From positions 34,857,519 to 34,921,518 of the forward strand of contig NW_026947485.1 in assembly GCF_034190915.1 (NCBI RefSeq): a stretch of DNA of 64,000 nt. Reading direction: 5' to 3'. Every line of letters begins with the position of its first letter. Within the stretch, counting starts at the first letter, position 1. The position numbers and the translations under genes were made by a program. The notes under the pieces were generated by a model. It made no database searches. It saw nothing but the letters and a program-made list of their open reading frames with translations, and was not told the DNA's origin. This DNA comes from Cavia porcellus. Its lineage: Eukaryota; Chordata; Mammalia; Rodentia; Caviidae. Shown here one piece after another: positions 47,050-59,202 of the stretch.

Positions 47050-48680
47050 AAAACACAACAGTGAGTGGTGAGTTAAATCACTACAAGTATTTCAGTTCTT
47101 AGTGTTTGGTGTAGCACACCAAGGTGAATGAGGATGGTTTGCGGAACAAGGTTATTGTCCCCTTCAGAAAAGTTACAGTGGTTCAGCTGTTGAGACTAAA
47201 ATCAGAGTTACAGAAACTTAGGAAGGGAGTGTGTGGTGAAGGAAGACAGACTCACATGAGATATCCTTGGAAGAGTTTTGAGATAGTCACACTATGAAAG
47301 GAAGGTACTGAAAGACTGTTAAGAAGATAGAATGGATTAAGGACAGGAACCTCCCATCAGTAAGCAGGCTATTCTGTTTGACCACATTCTAGAGACACAG
47401 GTTGCTCAAATATCAGCAGCCAAGAGATGACCCATGGGCAGTTTAAACCAGCAAGCACTACTGTTTCTTCCTTTCACTTTCCTGAGATTTTAGTTCTTAA
47501 TTCACCTGGAACTGATACCTAAGACAAAAAGATCAGAAGGATATAGGCCTGCCACCTAGGATCATAATAGTCCGAACTATCTTAAAACCGCTCTCTGAAA
47601 TTGTATCTTAGCATAATTTTCCATGCCTTGCTAACCACATTACCATACTATTTTTTTCTAGCAATCTTTTTCCTGTTCCTGAGAACTTTTGTACTCAGTC
47701 AATATCCAAACAAACTGTGAGAAAGTGGAGCAGTCATTATCGTCCCTATTTTATAGCAAGTCTTAACACTTAAAGCAGTTTCAAGGAACAAGTATATCAT
47801 TTAGAAAAGGTGTTCAAAGAATGCCAGAACATCAAGCTGCCACTGAAGGTGGTTAGAAATGCCTTTTATTTCTTTAGATTTCTTAAATCTTCATATCACT
47901 CTGACTAGTTTCTGTCACTTCACAAAGCATCTGTAGTTACAGGAGCCCTTTTCTTGAAATAGTAATAATACTTAAGCATTTTTGTGTGATTATTTTGTAC
48001 ATTTAAAGGTTATATGTTCTCAGTCCTTCCCTTTAGAAACCCTAAATTTCACAGAGCAGATCCCCCCACCACCACATTTTTGCTAGCAAATGGAGGTTAT
48101 TCAGCAGGAGACTCCAATGACCCGCAATGGGATATAATTCATTAGGGAAGAGTTACACATATATATAAATCAACATGTCAGAGAAGAAAGTACAGTTGGA
48201 TCTGCTGGGAGATGCATGCTGCACACACATTTGTTCCACTCTGTGCAGGCTCACCTGTCTTTGGTGGCTCACACCATATAATAATCAATTATGCTGACAA
48301 GTTTCCCTACAAATTGTTTCAGCCTCAGTTACTCATGTACTTGAGAGGTGAGATGTGCAGCCCTGTAAGGAAGAGAATGAGCAGGGAGCCTGGCTTTCAG
48401 TAAAGTAGAACATATGGAACTGTTTGGGGGAGACAGTGTGCACGGAAGCATGCAAGCATGCGCACACACAGGAAAATGTGTTCAAGGGTACAGATACAAC
48501 ACAGATATGCTTCATACTGTTATCCTCAGTGATAACATCTGAGAGCTAATGACTTTTAAAAAGTAGTTCTTGTTTGCAAAAATACTGGCAGTTGTAAACC
48601 CAGCATTCTCACTCAATCCAAGAATAAATTTAAGTGCTCTAAACAACCTCGCCATGCTGAGCAAAACAGAATGTACAGCA
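47050..48680. other. Intronic sequence, mostly unassigned
   Basis: A weak MIR-like trace (GTCATTATCGTCCCTATTTT) lies at 47725-47790. CA-rich alternating sequence (GCATGCAAGCATGCGCACAC) lies at 48448-48475. Nothing else could be supported. Confidence 0.4.
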
Positions 48681-48689
48681 GGCAAAAAT

Positions 48690-48815
48690 CAAATAACTAG
48701 CCAGGACCAAACCTGGGCTCCAAATATGGCTTTGACACTGACAGACTTGGGCATGTTGAGTAAATTGCGCTCGCTTTCTTCATTTGCAAGGGGTGTGATA
48801 TTTTTACAGAATCAT
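48690..48815 (+). repeat. MIR SINE fragment
   Basis: CCAAACCTGGGCTCCAAATA, CTTGGGCATGTTGAGTAAAT, CTTTCTTCATTTGCAAGGGG follow MIR order. Confidence 0.65.
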
Positions 48816-48819
48816 AGTG

Positions 48820-50500
48820 ATATCTCCAGCTTGCCTATCCCACCATAAAGTAAACTTAGGCTTTAGCTCATCTCCCCAAGTTTAGGACATGAGGCAATCA
48901 CACTTGTTCTTCCTAGATTTTAGTCATCACAGCACATTACTTGAGAGGAGATAGGCCAAAATGAGACTGGATATCCTCGTGATGCATTCTGATGAACTAA
49001 AACTAAACTCCAGGGCATCCTGCCAAAGTCAGTGTGAAAGAAACAGTAAAAACAGTAATAGAACCACCTACAGTAAGCCCAGAGAGGCACTTTTTTCCCT
49101 CCAAGTATAGGAATAGTTAGTGATTAAAAATCGGAATACTGGAGCACTGATGAATTTCCTTCTTAGAGAATCTCTTCACACAGGAAACACCTACGGCTCT
49201 GGGAGGCATACGGCCAATACTTAGAATATTCATTATTTTCAGATTTTAGGATTTCAACAACCAGAAAAAAAAGTGGACCAACATAAAGCTGACTCTTTAT
49301 TATCCTTAGTATAGATGCTTAAAATAAGACATAAAACAGATTATCTGCAATAGCACTGCTTTCAGAAAAAATGTATTTTTCAACACCAAAAATGGAAAGA
49401 AAATATCAGAGAAAAAAGTCAGTGCCTCCCAAGAAAGTACACTTGAAATTTTTGCTTGTGGTTTTGCATGTGCATGCGCACGCGCACACACACACTCCTT
49501 CCCACGTGCTCCCCACTTGACTACTTTATCCCTTTTCAGTGAATCGTATGCTGGACTGGCATATGATGGAAAGGCCTTTGGGGACCAAGCTCTAAGAGGC
49601 AATTGTTAGGTATCAGTAACAGTGAACATATGCAGATCTCTATGCTTGAGGACATACAAACTCAAGGACGAAGTTCAAATGTTGTGATTGCTTTTAACTT
49701 CAGGTGGTATAGGAGCACTCTTGCTTTTAAGTGGGAAGTCACTAAGCCTGGGCTTATGGATGGAATCATACACAGGCTCATATTATTTACAAAGTTAGAG
49801 AAATAAAATATTTCTCAGTTATAATCATTTTATCTTTGGGTTAAGTATAACTTTTTTAAACAAAATTAGCACTATATTTAAAAGTACTATATGAAATCAT
49901 TCAACAGTTTCTTACTGTGGCTAACTTAGAAGTCATGTTAAGAATATGAAGATATAATTTGGAAAGAAAACTAGTGATTCATAGAATCATCAAAGTTCTC
50001 ATGTAACTGAAAACAATAGAGCCCACCACAAAACACACAGTATTCAAATCTTTTTAATGGTTTTTCATTTAAACTCTCTGCTCCTTTTATCACTAACATT
50101 TTTAAAACTGAAAAGTAGAATGTCCCCGATGTCCATTTTCTTTTATTGTTTTCCTTTTGTTCTACAAATGAGGGTAAAATTAAGTGCCTAGATCACTAGA
50201 TTTCCAGATGGTCAGACAAATGAGTAGTTTGACTCTTGGGCTTGTGTTTTTCATAGATATGGACACTTATCTCTCACTGTCTCCATGGCTCTTGTTCAAT
50301 AGACATCTAATTTAGCCTAAGTACCTTAAATATGTGACAACCAAATTTTTGCTTTGAATGAAGATCAAAATTGACTTAATTGCTAAAATCAAAATGGGAA
50401 TTTGCTATGTTGTTAGAAAAATGTTCCTTTATTTTCCTTGTGTATTTTTTGAAAGACAAAATTAAAAAGTTTAAATTATTTATATTTTAAATTTTGTTAG
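48820..50500. other. Intronic sequence, mostly unassigned
   Basis: Except for the alternating tract at 49465-49495 I recognise nothing here. Confidence 0.45.
49465..49495. repeat. 31-bp strictly alternating purine-pyrimidine tract
   Basis: TGCATGTGCATGCGCACGCG then a CA run alternates without a break over 31 bases and contains three CpGs. Confidence 0.9.
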
Positions 50501-50504
50501 TTGT

Positions 50505-50607
50505 TTTATTTAATTAATTAATTTTTAATTTTTTGGTACTGAGAACTGAACTGAGGATCTTGAGCTTAACAGGCAGGCACTGTGCTATTGCGCTATATCC
50601 TCGGCCC
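50505..50607 (-). mobile_element. ID-like SINE, antisense
   Basis: A (TTAA)n/T-rich tail is followed by GGTACTGAGAACTGAACTGA, TTAACAGGCAGGCACTGTGC and TATATCCTCGGCCC. Flanks TTGTTAGTTGTTTT and CCGTTAGATATTTT are compatible with a decayed target-site duplication. Confidence 0.88.
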
Positions 50608-50819
50608 GTTAGATATTTTAAAGTGTGACTATCTGTGATTTTTTATTTTTCTCCCATTCTGATATTTTGTCTATTATTTTTATTTGGCTTCCTTTACTGC
50701 TGTGGTTTTGATCTTGAACTCTACAACATAATAAGCCTATTGGTAAGGACTAGATAACAAATACGAATGTTTATTTTATTAAATAACTACACATATTGTT
50801 TAACATGTCAGGAATTATT

Positions 50820-51010
50820 CTGTATACTTTTAAAATTAACTCATTTAAGTTCTACAGTAACATTAGGATAATAGGTATTTTTTCCACTTCACAGATGGCA
50901 AAACTTGAGTGACAAATAGTTTAGTAAGAAGCCCGTAGCAATACAAGTAGTAAGTGGTGGAACCAGATTCAAAGCAGCTCAGTCTATATTCAGAGACTCT
51001 GCTCCTACTT
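50820..51010 (-). repeat. MIR SINE, antisense
   Basis: Plus-strand order AGGATAATAGGTATTTTTTC, CACTTCACAGATGGCAAAAC, AAGTAGTAAGTGGTGGAACC, AGATTCAAAGCAGCTCAGTC. The minus-strand 123-codon frame across it (50863-51234) is chance. Confidence 0.8.
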
Positions 51011-51019
51011 ACTGGTAGG

Positions 51020-52105
51020 TAAAGAATATGAAGGAGGACAGAGGGGAAGGTATGGGAGGTAGAAGGACAAAGAGAGAAACAAGTGACTGATTCACTAGAA
51101 ATAAAAAGGATGGTAGGAGGTACAAAGGGGTAGTCACAAATCCAGAGTAAAAATCTGGGCTTGATGTTCCCTAGGGCTATGGGAGAAAGAAATATGAGGT
51201 AAGCACTTCTACCTTGGAAAGACAATTTTGTCATCTTAATGATAAATGGAATTGGGGCACCATGAGGTCACTGGTGACAGGTGAGTAGAAGAGTAAGACT
51301 GGTGACGTCCTGGCAGACAGCTGATAGTCAGCTCTCCAGGGAGATGAAGAGTCCTGATTTATAGGTTTTAGCAATGTAAATAGTTCCACTATGGCTGATT
51401 TTCATTAGCCAACGATGCTGAAATTATGAGCTAATGATGTCACTCAATTGAAAGTTAGGAAGAGATGTATAGAAACACGCATAGTGATATGATATTGTCA
51501 TCAGCTATCATAAATAATGTCAAAAGCAGCCACCTTAGTGAAATAATAACAAAAATTTTCCCAAGTATTAATTTTGTTTTCAATATTATGGAATTTACTT
51601 TTAATTAACAGTTAGGCTTATTAACCAGCTTCCAAAAATCCTAAAATTTTCAGAACAAACTCTCAGGAGCCTCAGGGGAGTGACTACCTCAAAGCATCTC
51701 TTCTTAAATGGAATGGATCATGAGCTGGAGATTTGATCTTATAAGAAGCCAAATTGCCAAAGCTAAAAAATAAATGCAGGAAGAGGGAGACAAAACAAAA
51801 ATGATAAAGAGTTTATAAAAAACAGAATTTGTACTGTAACCTGATAAGTGGAGAAAGAGGCCAAGTGTGAAACAGAGTTGAGAAGGTGAGTCCAGAGCAG
51901 GGCTGATCTTTGCTCTCTGCCATTTTGCAGGCCCTAAAGGGCAAACATAAGAAAGTCGCTGATCCTCACCAACCACTCCCAAAGTCTGAGCAAGGGCTCA
52001 TATCTCTTTTCTTGGTTCTACAGAAACTTTCTTTCATGGAAAACAATCATAGATTAAGGAAGGGTAGATTATATTTCATAAAACAACAGGCTTTAGATGA
52101 GCCAT
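51020..52105. other. Intronic sequence without recognised features
   Basis: No repeat family or exon could be supported. Confidence 0.45.
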
Positions 52106-52107
52106 AA

Positions 52108-52560
52108 TGATAAAGCAACAGTTACTGTTCTTTTGCTGGACAAAATACTTGACACCTACAAATTAAAGGAAGAAAGGTTTGGTTTGGCTTGCAGTCTGTA
52201 GAGCCACAACTGATTAGCTCCAAGGCAGGGTGTCATGGTGGCATGGGAGAGGGACATTGCAGGGGAGAAATAGTTGATAGCAAAGCAAGAAGGAGACAGC
52301 AGAGCAGCAAGCAGCACAGACCATCCTTTTTCCCATCCGGGCTACAGATATTTTGGGTGGTATCACTCACACCCAGGGTGGGGTTTCTGTCATCAGTAAA
52401 TCCCCTCAGTCCCACCCAGAGTCATGCTAATTCCAATCAGTAGACTAATTTAGTACTACAAATCATTAACTCCAGGATCACATATCTCAGATTTACCCAG
52501 TTCCATGGGCTTTGGGGGGATATCTAGATACAAGGCATAACAACCATGGAAAAAGAGAAT
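52108..52560 (-). mobile_element. MaLR LTR, antisense
   Basis: The plus strand reads GTTCTTTTGCTGGACAAAAT, ACTTGACACC, GGAAGAAAGGTTTGGTTTGG, AAGGCAGGGTGTCATGGTGG, and later CAGTAAATCCCCTCAGTCCC, the layout of a reverse-complement MaLR LTR. The 84-codon frame at 52189-52443 lies inside and is not a gene. Confidence 0.65.
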
Positions 52561-53514
52561 ATGACTGAAGAATTTAATGAAGACAATCTGTGCATAAAGC
52601 AGAACAAGGTACTGAGAAAAACTTGGATGGATAACTGATCTAGACAAAATAAGTCCAATATCACAGGCAACTCACAGCCTTTGCGAAAGGCAGTTTGTTT
52701 CACTTATCAGGATTTCCTCAGGGTGATGCATAAAATTCAGTATAATCATACTATCAGAGGATTTTTCTACTAAATGGATTTTTTATATCTGCCTCATGAG
52801 GTGTTTAAATCTCTCACTGCTTACCTACAAAGGGATTTGGAGAGGTGTGTGTGGGAAAAGACTTTGTTTATAAAAGAAATAGTCTGCCTTTTTCTTTACT
52901 GCCTAAGATTCTATTTAATAATTCATAAGCTCACAAAGGACTGCATATACAATAGAAAATTATTGACTTTCAGCTCTTCTTGTAACCTTCAGTACCTATG
53001 GCACAATACAAAGTTTTAGGTACAAATGCTCATGAAACTGAAAGATTAGGGCAAGATCCATCTCATTACTCCAAACTGCCAAATAATGGGCTGTTTTGCT
53101 AATTGACACCTGAACATACAATTATAATTGGCAATCCTATAGCAAAGTGCCTCAGGTCAAAAAATCAGTCAGTTTCCAGATCCCAAGTGGTACACTGTGG
53201 ATTGAATTGGAAGTTAGTTAACACAGTTCTCACTTTTATAATTGCAAAGGGGAAGCACAGTCATAATCCCATGTTGGGTTTGGGAAAGCCAATGTTCAAA
53301 TGGAGGCTCTTTCGGTTTTGCTCAACACTGTGTTTCTGCTTCCCTACTTCCCCTTATCCACGCAGTAATACTCTCCTGCTACAACACTGTAGTAGTTCAG
53401 ACAAGGGCTTCTACCTTCTTGCCATGGTTGATAGTATATAGCTTGTTTACACAAAAGAGAACATCTATGTCCAAAAACAAATCTCTTCTAAGTTTTTTTT
53501 TTTTTAAGAACAAC

Positions 53515-53800
53515 CATTCAGTGAATATTTCTTGAGCAACCACTATTGTGAAAGGCCTGTGCTAAGCAGATGTGAGAATACAAGGAGAAGAGGACTTTAA
53601 GTAAAGAGCTCCTCTACATCAGGAATCATATTAAGCAGGATTCCCTGATAAATATCATTTAGCTCTCAAATAACTGATTTTACACAGGAAGACAGGGAGC
53701 AGCAGAAAGGTTAAGTTCAGTGTCGGAGATAACAAAACTGAAAAGTGATGGAGCCCAGAGCTGCCTCTAGGCAGTCACACTCGAAGACTTCTCTTCCCTT
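53515..53800 (-). repeat. MIR/L2-type fossil, antisense
   Basis: GTGAATATTTCTTGAGCAAC, GGCCTGTGCTAAGCAGATGT, then TGATTTTACACAGGAAGACA, GGTTAAGTTCAGTGTC and AGTGATGGAGCCCAGAGCTG give the order of a reverse-complement MIR-class element. Confidence 0.55.
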
Positions 53801-54299
53801 TATTATATCACATTAGAAATGAAATCATAAATTGTCAGACAGGGATCTGGTATGAAGAGAGTGTAACTTATTCTTAGTTCTCTGGAGGATGATACAAAAG
53901 ATGCAAAAGTTCAGCTACACACAAGAGAGATATACTCATCATGGTCTGGGATGGTCTAGAATGGTTTTATTGACAAATTAGGATAGAGGTAGGACTTTTT
54001 ATGGAGAATAAGTATAAAAGCTGTGTCTTTATTGCTTGAATAGGAAAAAAAGAAGGGGAGGTATTCCACATTCCTCCTCAGACATCCATTGTAAAAAAAT
54101 ATTATAGTCTGCTGAATAAAGGCACACAGAGCAGAAATGAGAGATGCACTGACTGAGGGAGAATGTACTTCTAGCTAAAGAAAGCAGGCTGCACATTAAT
54201 TCGTTCTCTCCTGAAATCCTACTGACATTACAGTGAAGCAATTATATTTTTCCTTTCCAAGATTATTTTTCCCTTACATAAATGGTATTACTGTCTACA

Positions 54300-54632
54300 T
54301 TTAAAGTGTCCCCCAAACTTCTCATGTGTTTGAAAGGTGATTCATTCATGGAGGTGCTATGGCTTACTTAACAGGTAGTGGGGCCTCCTTGGAAATAAGT
54401 CACTAAGATACGACCTAGAAGGATACTCATTCCCTGACTCCTCTCTTCACTCTCTGCTTCCTGGCTGCTGTGGGTTGAGTAACTTTTTCTCCACTAAGTC
54501 CCTCTGCCATTCTGTGTATGCCTTGGAGCTGGCTGATTATGGCCTGAAACCATGAGGCAAAATAAAACTCTGCTCCTCTAAATTGTGAGTGGGGGTATTT
54601 TGTCCCAGCAATGACAAAGTTACTAAGACATA
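54300..54632 (+). mobile_element. Solo MaLR LTR
   Basis: AAGTGTCCCCCAAACTTCTC, GAAAGGTGATTCATTCATGG, GGGGCCTCCTTGGAAATAAG, CTGATTATGGCCTGAAACCA, GGCAAAATAAAACTCTGCTC, TATTTTGTCCCAGCAATGAC and ACTAAGACA match the LTR ends of the element at 44708-46734, but no internal region follows. Confidence 0.75.
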
Positions 54633-55017
54633 GGACAAGATGAACAGGAGGGACAGGGAAAAAAAAAAGCAGCCCAGTTTTGGAAGCTGCAGAGCAGAAA
54701 AGTCTTTAACAGACTCAAGAAACCAGACTCAAAATCCTGTCACAGTAGTAGGGAAAGCTGAGAAGTTTTGAATTCACTCTTCTTTGAATTCCTGAAACAC
54801 CTTCTCCAGAAATACCTGGAAGCACGAGCAAAAGAGGTGTAGCTAATAAAAAGATTAGCTAAAGGTCTATTTTTGTAGTCAGAGTCCCAGATCCCTTCTT
54901 CACCCCAGTGAAAATCTCAACCTTTAATCTCTGGAAAGAACTGAATAGAAAGGGTCTCTGGACTGTGAGTGAGCACAAACAATTAAAGCTAAAAGTAATC
55001 ACAGGCGTTCCGTGAAA

Positions 55018-55161
55018 TTATGAACCCTGGACACGAAGAATCTCCAGCCATTTTCTAAGATTTTCCCGTTCAGTTTCACAGATGCTAGCAGCCAGTCCCT
55101 CCATCTCCGGGAAACAGATCAGAGAATCTTCATTCATGGACTCTAGCCCAGAAAGCATGAT
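55018..55161 (-). other. Exon-like open frame (candidate alternative exon), unproven
   Basis: A minus-strand open frame of 48 codons lies directly after an AG (ATCTTTAG). It starts ATC ATG and ends at TAA (55018-55020). The 46-residue ATG-initiated product is protein-like in composition, with CETERENLRKWLEILR as an amphipathic charged stretch near the C-terminus, and three CpGs survive in an otherwise CpG-poor intron. I see no matching repeat. The pyrimidine tract before the AG is weak, and open frames of this length occur by chance. It could be an alternative terminal exon of EXOC4, an exon of an unrelated transcript, a conserved non-coding element, or nothing. I do not recognise the peptide. 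Confidence 0.3.
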
Positions 55162-55169
55162 CTAAAGAT

Positions 55170-55970
55170 ATGGATATTCTGAGTTCCTAAATGAATTGGC
55201 CCAGTCAAATCTCCATAGTTCCAAACCCAGCCCAAGCCACAAAGTGTAATAAAGAACTTATAAACTCTTGTTTTTAATATCTGAATAACAGAAACGATCT
55301 TTTTGACTCAAACTCCATACAGAACTATAACCAAACAGTTTATAGGATTATAATTTACTTTAAAAATTCTTATCTTCTGTATTCTTGGCAATTATTTAAT
55401 TATCAAGTTGATGAAATAACCTCATACATTCCAGGTTTAAAAGACATGTAAGTATAAATGCTTTAAAGATCCTTTAGAATCACATGATCATCAGATACCA
55501 TACAGAATCTAGTGTACAAGTTATAATTTTTCTTTAATTTAATATCTATATATATTTGAAGGTTTCACTCAAGGAATATGGTTTCTCTCAATATAAGCAT
55601 CACTTTTGAGGGGCCTAAAGATTGGCTACTGGCAGGTTAAAGGAAGGGATTAAGATTTTCCATTATTAACATATAGTTATACTGTGTCACTTTTAAGTGA
55701 ACATGATAGAATAATCTTCTGAGGAACTAAATCTGTTCTAACTGCCTTTGGAAATTTGGAGGGAGGTGGCTAAAAGTATTTTTCTCTTTTTCTGCTCCCA
55801 TGTGAAAAAATAATCAAGTTTCTATTTCCCCAGGAAAGGATCAACAGCTTCTTTCATTGCAAAAGGAAAATTTCCCAGCTAGATCTGAGAGAAGAATGTG
55901 CACTGGGATGTTCTTCAGTGGGAAGGAGTGTTGAGGGGGTTATACATCTTGAAAGGGATGATGCCCATGA
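55170..55970. other. Intronic sequence without recognised features
   Basis: No repeat family or exon could be supported. Confidence 0.45.
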
Positions 55971-55974
55971 TGGT

Positions 55975-56205
55975 ATTGGTAATAGTTGATATTTACTAAG
56001 TGCTGGCCACTGTTTTAGAAATTGTTTATAGTGTATGTAAATTAGAAATCTCTATATAACTTACTTAATCCTGATAACAATTTCATGAAAAACATACTGT
56101 TATTGCCACTTTACAATACTGAAAACTGGGGTACAAAGAGAGTAGGTACAGGCACAGCCAGAAGTGGAAGAGACAGAGTTGGCCCAGAACTCACTGCCAT
56201 AATCA
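55975..56205 (-). repeat. MIR SINE, antisense
   Basis: TTGATATTTACTAAGTGCTG, TACTTAATCCTGATAACAAT, TATTGCCACTTTACAATACT, AGCCAGAAGTGGAAGAGACA follow the reverse-complement MIR order. Confidence 0.75.
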
Positions 56206-56564
56206 TTTGTGATGGACCTTTTGGTGCCTAAGAATGCCTGGATAGAGAAGTGGTAGCTTCCCTAAGCGCAGAATGCATTGTCATACAGCACCCCACATCA
56301 CTATATGTGTTGTCTTGGAGCCCAATACTCTATTACCATTGGAAAAGTCCAGTGGTTGAGTTTGTTGGCTTGGGTGGTACAGGCAGTGCCAGATGCTTTC
56401 AAGTCAGCCAAAGAGACTTGCAAATGAACCTCCCAGCAAGGGCCAGGAAGAAACTCCCAGCAAAGATTGGGATGGCAAAATCATTTCAGGAGAAAGAGCA
56501 TGTACATTTCTGTTTTCATTAGAAGCTACCCAAATCTTGCCAAGCTTTAAACAGTATGTGAGGA

Positions 56565-56700
56565 GGTAGAATTATTAATTTTCTTGATTGTGGAAGTCAT
56601 TTCACAAGGTATACATATAGAAAATCACTACACTGTACACATTAACTATATATAATTTTTATTTGCAACTTATACTTCAATAAAAGAGGGAGAAAACAAC
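56565..56700 (+). mobile_element. L1M 3' end remnant
   Basis: TTCTTGATTGTGGAAGTCAT, TTCACAAGGTATACATATAG, CACTGTACACATTAACTATA and TTATACTTCAATAAAAG are the last bases of an L1M (MC/MD-like) 3' UTR. Confidence 0.8.
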
Positions 56701-56837
56701 TTCACAGCTTTAGAGCATGCAGGTTCTTAGATAAAAAGATGAATCAAAATGAGTTCTACTTTGGATGTGGGAAAGTAGATAAATAATTGAAAAGGAGGGT
56801 ACTTGTCAGAGCTGAGATTCAGTGGAAAAAGGCAGAT

Positions 56838-57215
56838 GTAATGGTTGATACCTTGCCGCCAACTTGAGAGGTTTAAAAGTTTAACTGACTCAGCTGGGGG
56901 CCAGGGTCCTCACTTTGTAAACATCCTCATCCTGTGCAAGAGGAGGGGGAGAGTGTGAGTGCTACATCCACCCTGGGGGTGGGGGTAGCCTGCTTATCAC
57001 ATGAAGGAGGAAAAGAGGCTTGCTTTCCCCTATTTCTTGTTGCTTTGCTGTCTTCTGCTACCTTGAGCTATTTGCCCTCATCATACTACCCTGCCTTGGA
57101 GCCAGCTGATTGCAGACTGAAACCTCTACTAATTGTGAGCTAAATAAAGCTTTCCTTCCTTAATTTTGTGCATTGGATATTTTGTCTCAGCAAAGACAGA
57201 AAAGTAACCAAGATA
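56838..57215 (+). mobile_element. LTR remnant (ERVL/MaLR-like)
   Basis: It starts GTAATGGTTGATACCTTGCC, CAACTTGAGAGG. It ends CTGCCTTGGAGCCAGCTGAT, GACTGAAACCTCTACTAATT, GTGAGCTAAATAAAGC, TATTTTGTCTCAGC. The end is shared with the LTRs at 44.7-46.7 and 54.3 kb, while the beginning looks more ERVL-like. Confidence 0.7.
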
Positions 57216-57472
57216 TAAGAGTTGGAATGTCCCACATTAACCAATCTCCACTGCTCAGTCTGCATGACTGAGTAGCCCTCACCTTAGACAGTCGCCTCAC
57301 CAGCATGGTCTCTTCAGAGGTATCATCTCTTACTGACTTCCGCATGTTCTTGTGCAAAGTTGCACTAAGGAGCATATTTGTGCCCCTATTTTTCATTCCT
57401 CTGTCCACAACCATCTCATCCCAAATTGACTCTGACATGTGTGAGCCCTTGTACAATCTGAGCAGCCATCCA

Positions 57473-57545
57473 GTTTCTCAGGGCAGAGTGCTTGTCTAAC
57501 ATGTGGGAGGTCCTGGGTTTTATTTTAACAATAACAACAACATGA
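57473..57545 (+). mobile_element. ID-like SINE fragment, sense
   Basis: GTTTCTCAGGGCAGAGTGCT, TGTCTAACATGTGGGAGGTC and CTGGGTTTTA are a decayed sense ID element with an A/C-rich tail. Confidence 0.65.
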
Positions 57546-57549
57546 ACCA

Positions 57550-58315
57550 GAAAAGTAGACAACCAACACAGAAAAGCTGGCAGATTAGATATAGCTTAGG
57601 GCCTGTCAGTAAAGTACATGGGCTTTACTTGGTTTATTAGTTACATAACTCAAAATATTGTTTTACTAATCCCTTTTTGAATATGGAGATGACTTCCCCA
57701 TCCGAACACAGAACAGAGAAAGAGGCAGAACAACAATAGAACTGAATTGTGACTACAGAGAATGAACCCATGGCCAGGCCACCCAGGCCTGGAGATGATA
57801 AGTCCTCAGGAAGGACCTCTTCCTCCCATTGGCCTCCCTTAATGGCCTCCCAGGCCATTAAGTGTTGCCAGGCTTTATGACCACAAGTCTATGTCTTGGG
57901 TTTCTATTCTTAAAACTCTTGCTCTAGGGAATTTGACCATCTGCCCTCACTCACATATTTTCACTTCTTACTATATTAGACTGCCGGATCCATGTACCCT
58001 GGAATGAAAATGTTCATGGTCCACTTCTGGTACATATAGGTTACTTATTATTTCATAATTATTTATAGTCATCAAATGCCTCTGTCTTGTCTAACTTGAA
58101 TGCAAATGTCTTTAAAGTGAGAAGGAACTGACTAGACAATTTACTGCTTATCAACCAATATGCCATGGATTGGTATTTGGCAAATTATTAAACAGTTAAC
58201 TAGAAAAAATTGGAGACTAGTGAAATGACAGAGTGATTCCTTTTATCTTTTATAAATTAATGAGAACCCCTACAGCTTTCCTGATCTAGAAGAGGAAATG
58301 AAGAAAAAAGAACAC
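57550..58315. other. Intronic sequence without recognised features
   Basis: No repeat or exon could be supported. Confidence 0.45.
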
Positions 58316-58319
58316 AGAA

Positions 58320-58455
58320 TCAGAGTTACAAGGGCTGGGTACTAGATTCTGATACTTGTGATGCGACATAAATTAAGCCATATAGTTTCCTTCTTTATAA
58401 AAATGAAAAGGACAACCTATCTCACAAGGTGGTTTTGCATAGGGTACATACAAAG
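58320..58455 (+). repeat. MIR SINE fragment
   Basis: AGATTCTGATACTTGTGATG, TAGTTTCCTTCTTTATAAAA, ATGAAAAGGACAACCTATCT, CACAAGGTGGTTTTGCATAG follow MIR order. The minus-strand 68-codon frame here is therefore not an exon. Confidence 0.65.
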
Positions 58456-59202
58456 GGAGTACATTGTTATCCAAAAGTTCATCAGTATCATTAATTTTTT
58501 CATCATAAGTCAGCCTACTCAAATCAACCTTCAGACCTGTCAACAAGTAACCACTCAATGCTCCGTACTGTTTCATCATAGTTGTCTGAAAAGGCCATTA
58601 GAAATGACTGCAGAGATAGTGCCAACAATCATCAAACTAATAACTGATCATGGTAATAAGTCCTAGACATGGAAACAGCAAATCCTAGGATCAACATGAA
58701 GAGATATTATTGCTAATAATGCCTTTCTAAATAGATACCAGTAGAAAACAAACAACACAAAAGCCATCTACTGCCTTTTATGAAATCTGTTTGCTCATAT
58801 CACTGTTTGGTCAGTAGTTTCCAGAAGAACTGCTGAATGTCACATCTGTCAGTCACTAGAATCCCAGAGCTACAAAGCTGGGAGTTTTTTCAAATAAGAA
58901 AGCTATCCCAAACTAGATGGCAGCCTTTATTTTTTCTGGCGTAACATTTAAATGGAATAAATGTACAAAGTACAAAACTATTACCTATGCTGACAAATTA
59001 TTCAGACTCAGGGATCCTTGCAGGAACTCAGAGACCCTCAGTCTGGTAACTGTTGCTTTATATGTTAACTTTTAAGTGCTTTTACTCATATAACAATGCC
59101 TATTAGTCTGATTTCTCACCATTAACATAAATTTATCATATCACTAAATGTAAACATATTGGAAAAGTGTTTTCACTTTATAAAAAAGAAATACATACAG
59201 AG

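Noticed and set aside
50863..51234. 123-codon minus-strand open frame on the EXOC4 strand
   Set aside because: It overlaps an antisense MIR, has no acceptor/donor pair fitting EXOC4 phase, and its composition is non-coding-like.
58373..58579. 68-codon minus-strand frame considered as an EXOC4 exon
   Set aside because: It overlaps a MIR fragment and I see no fitting splice sites.
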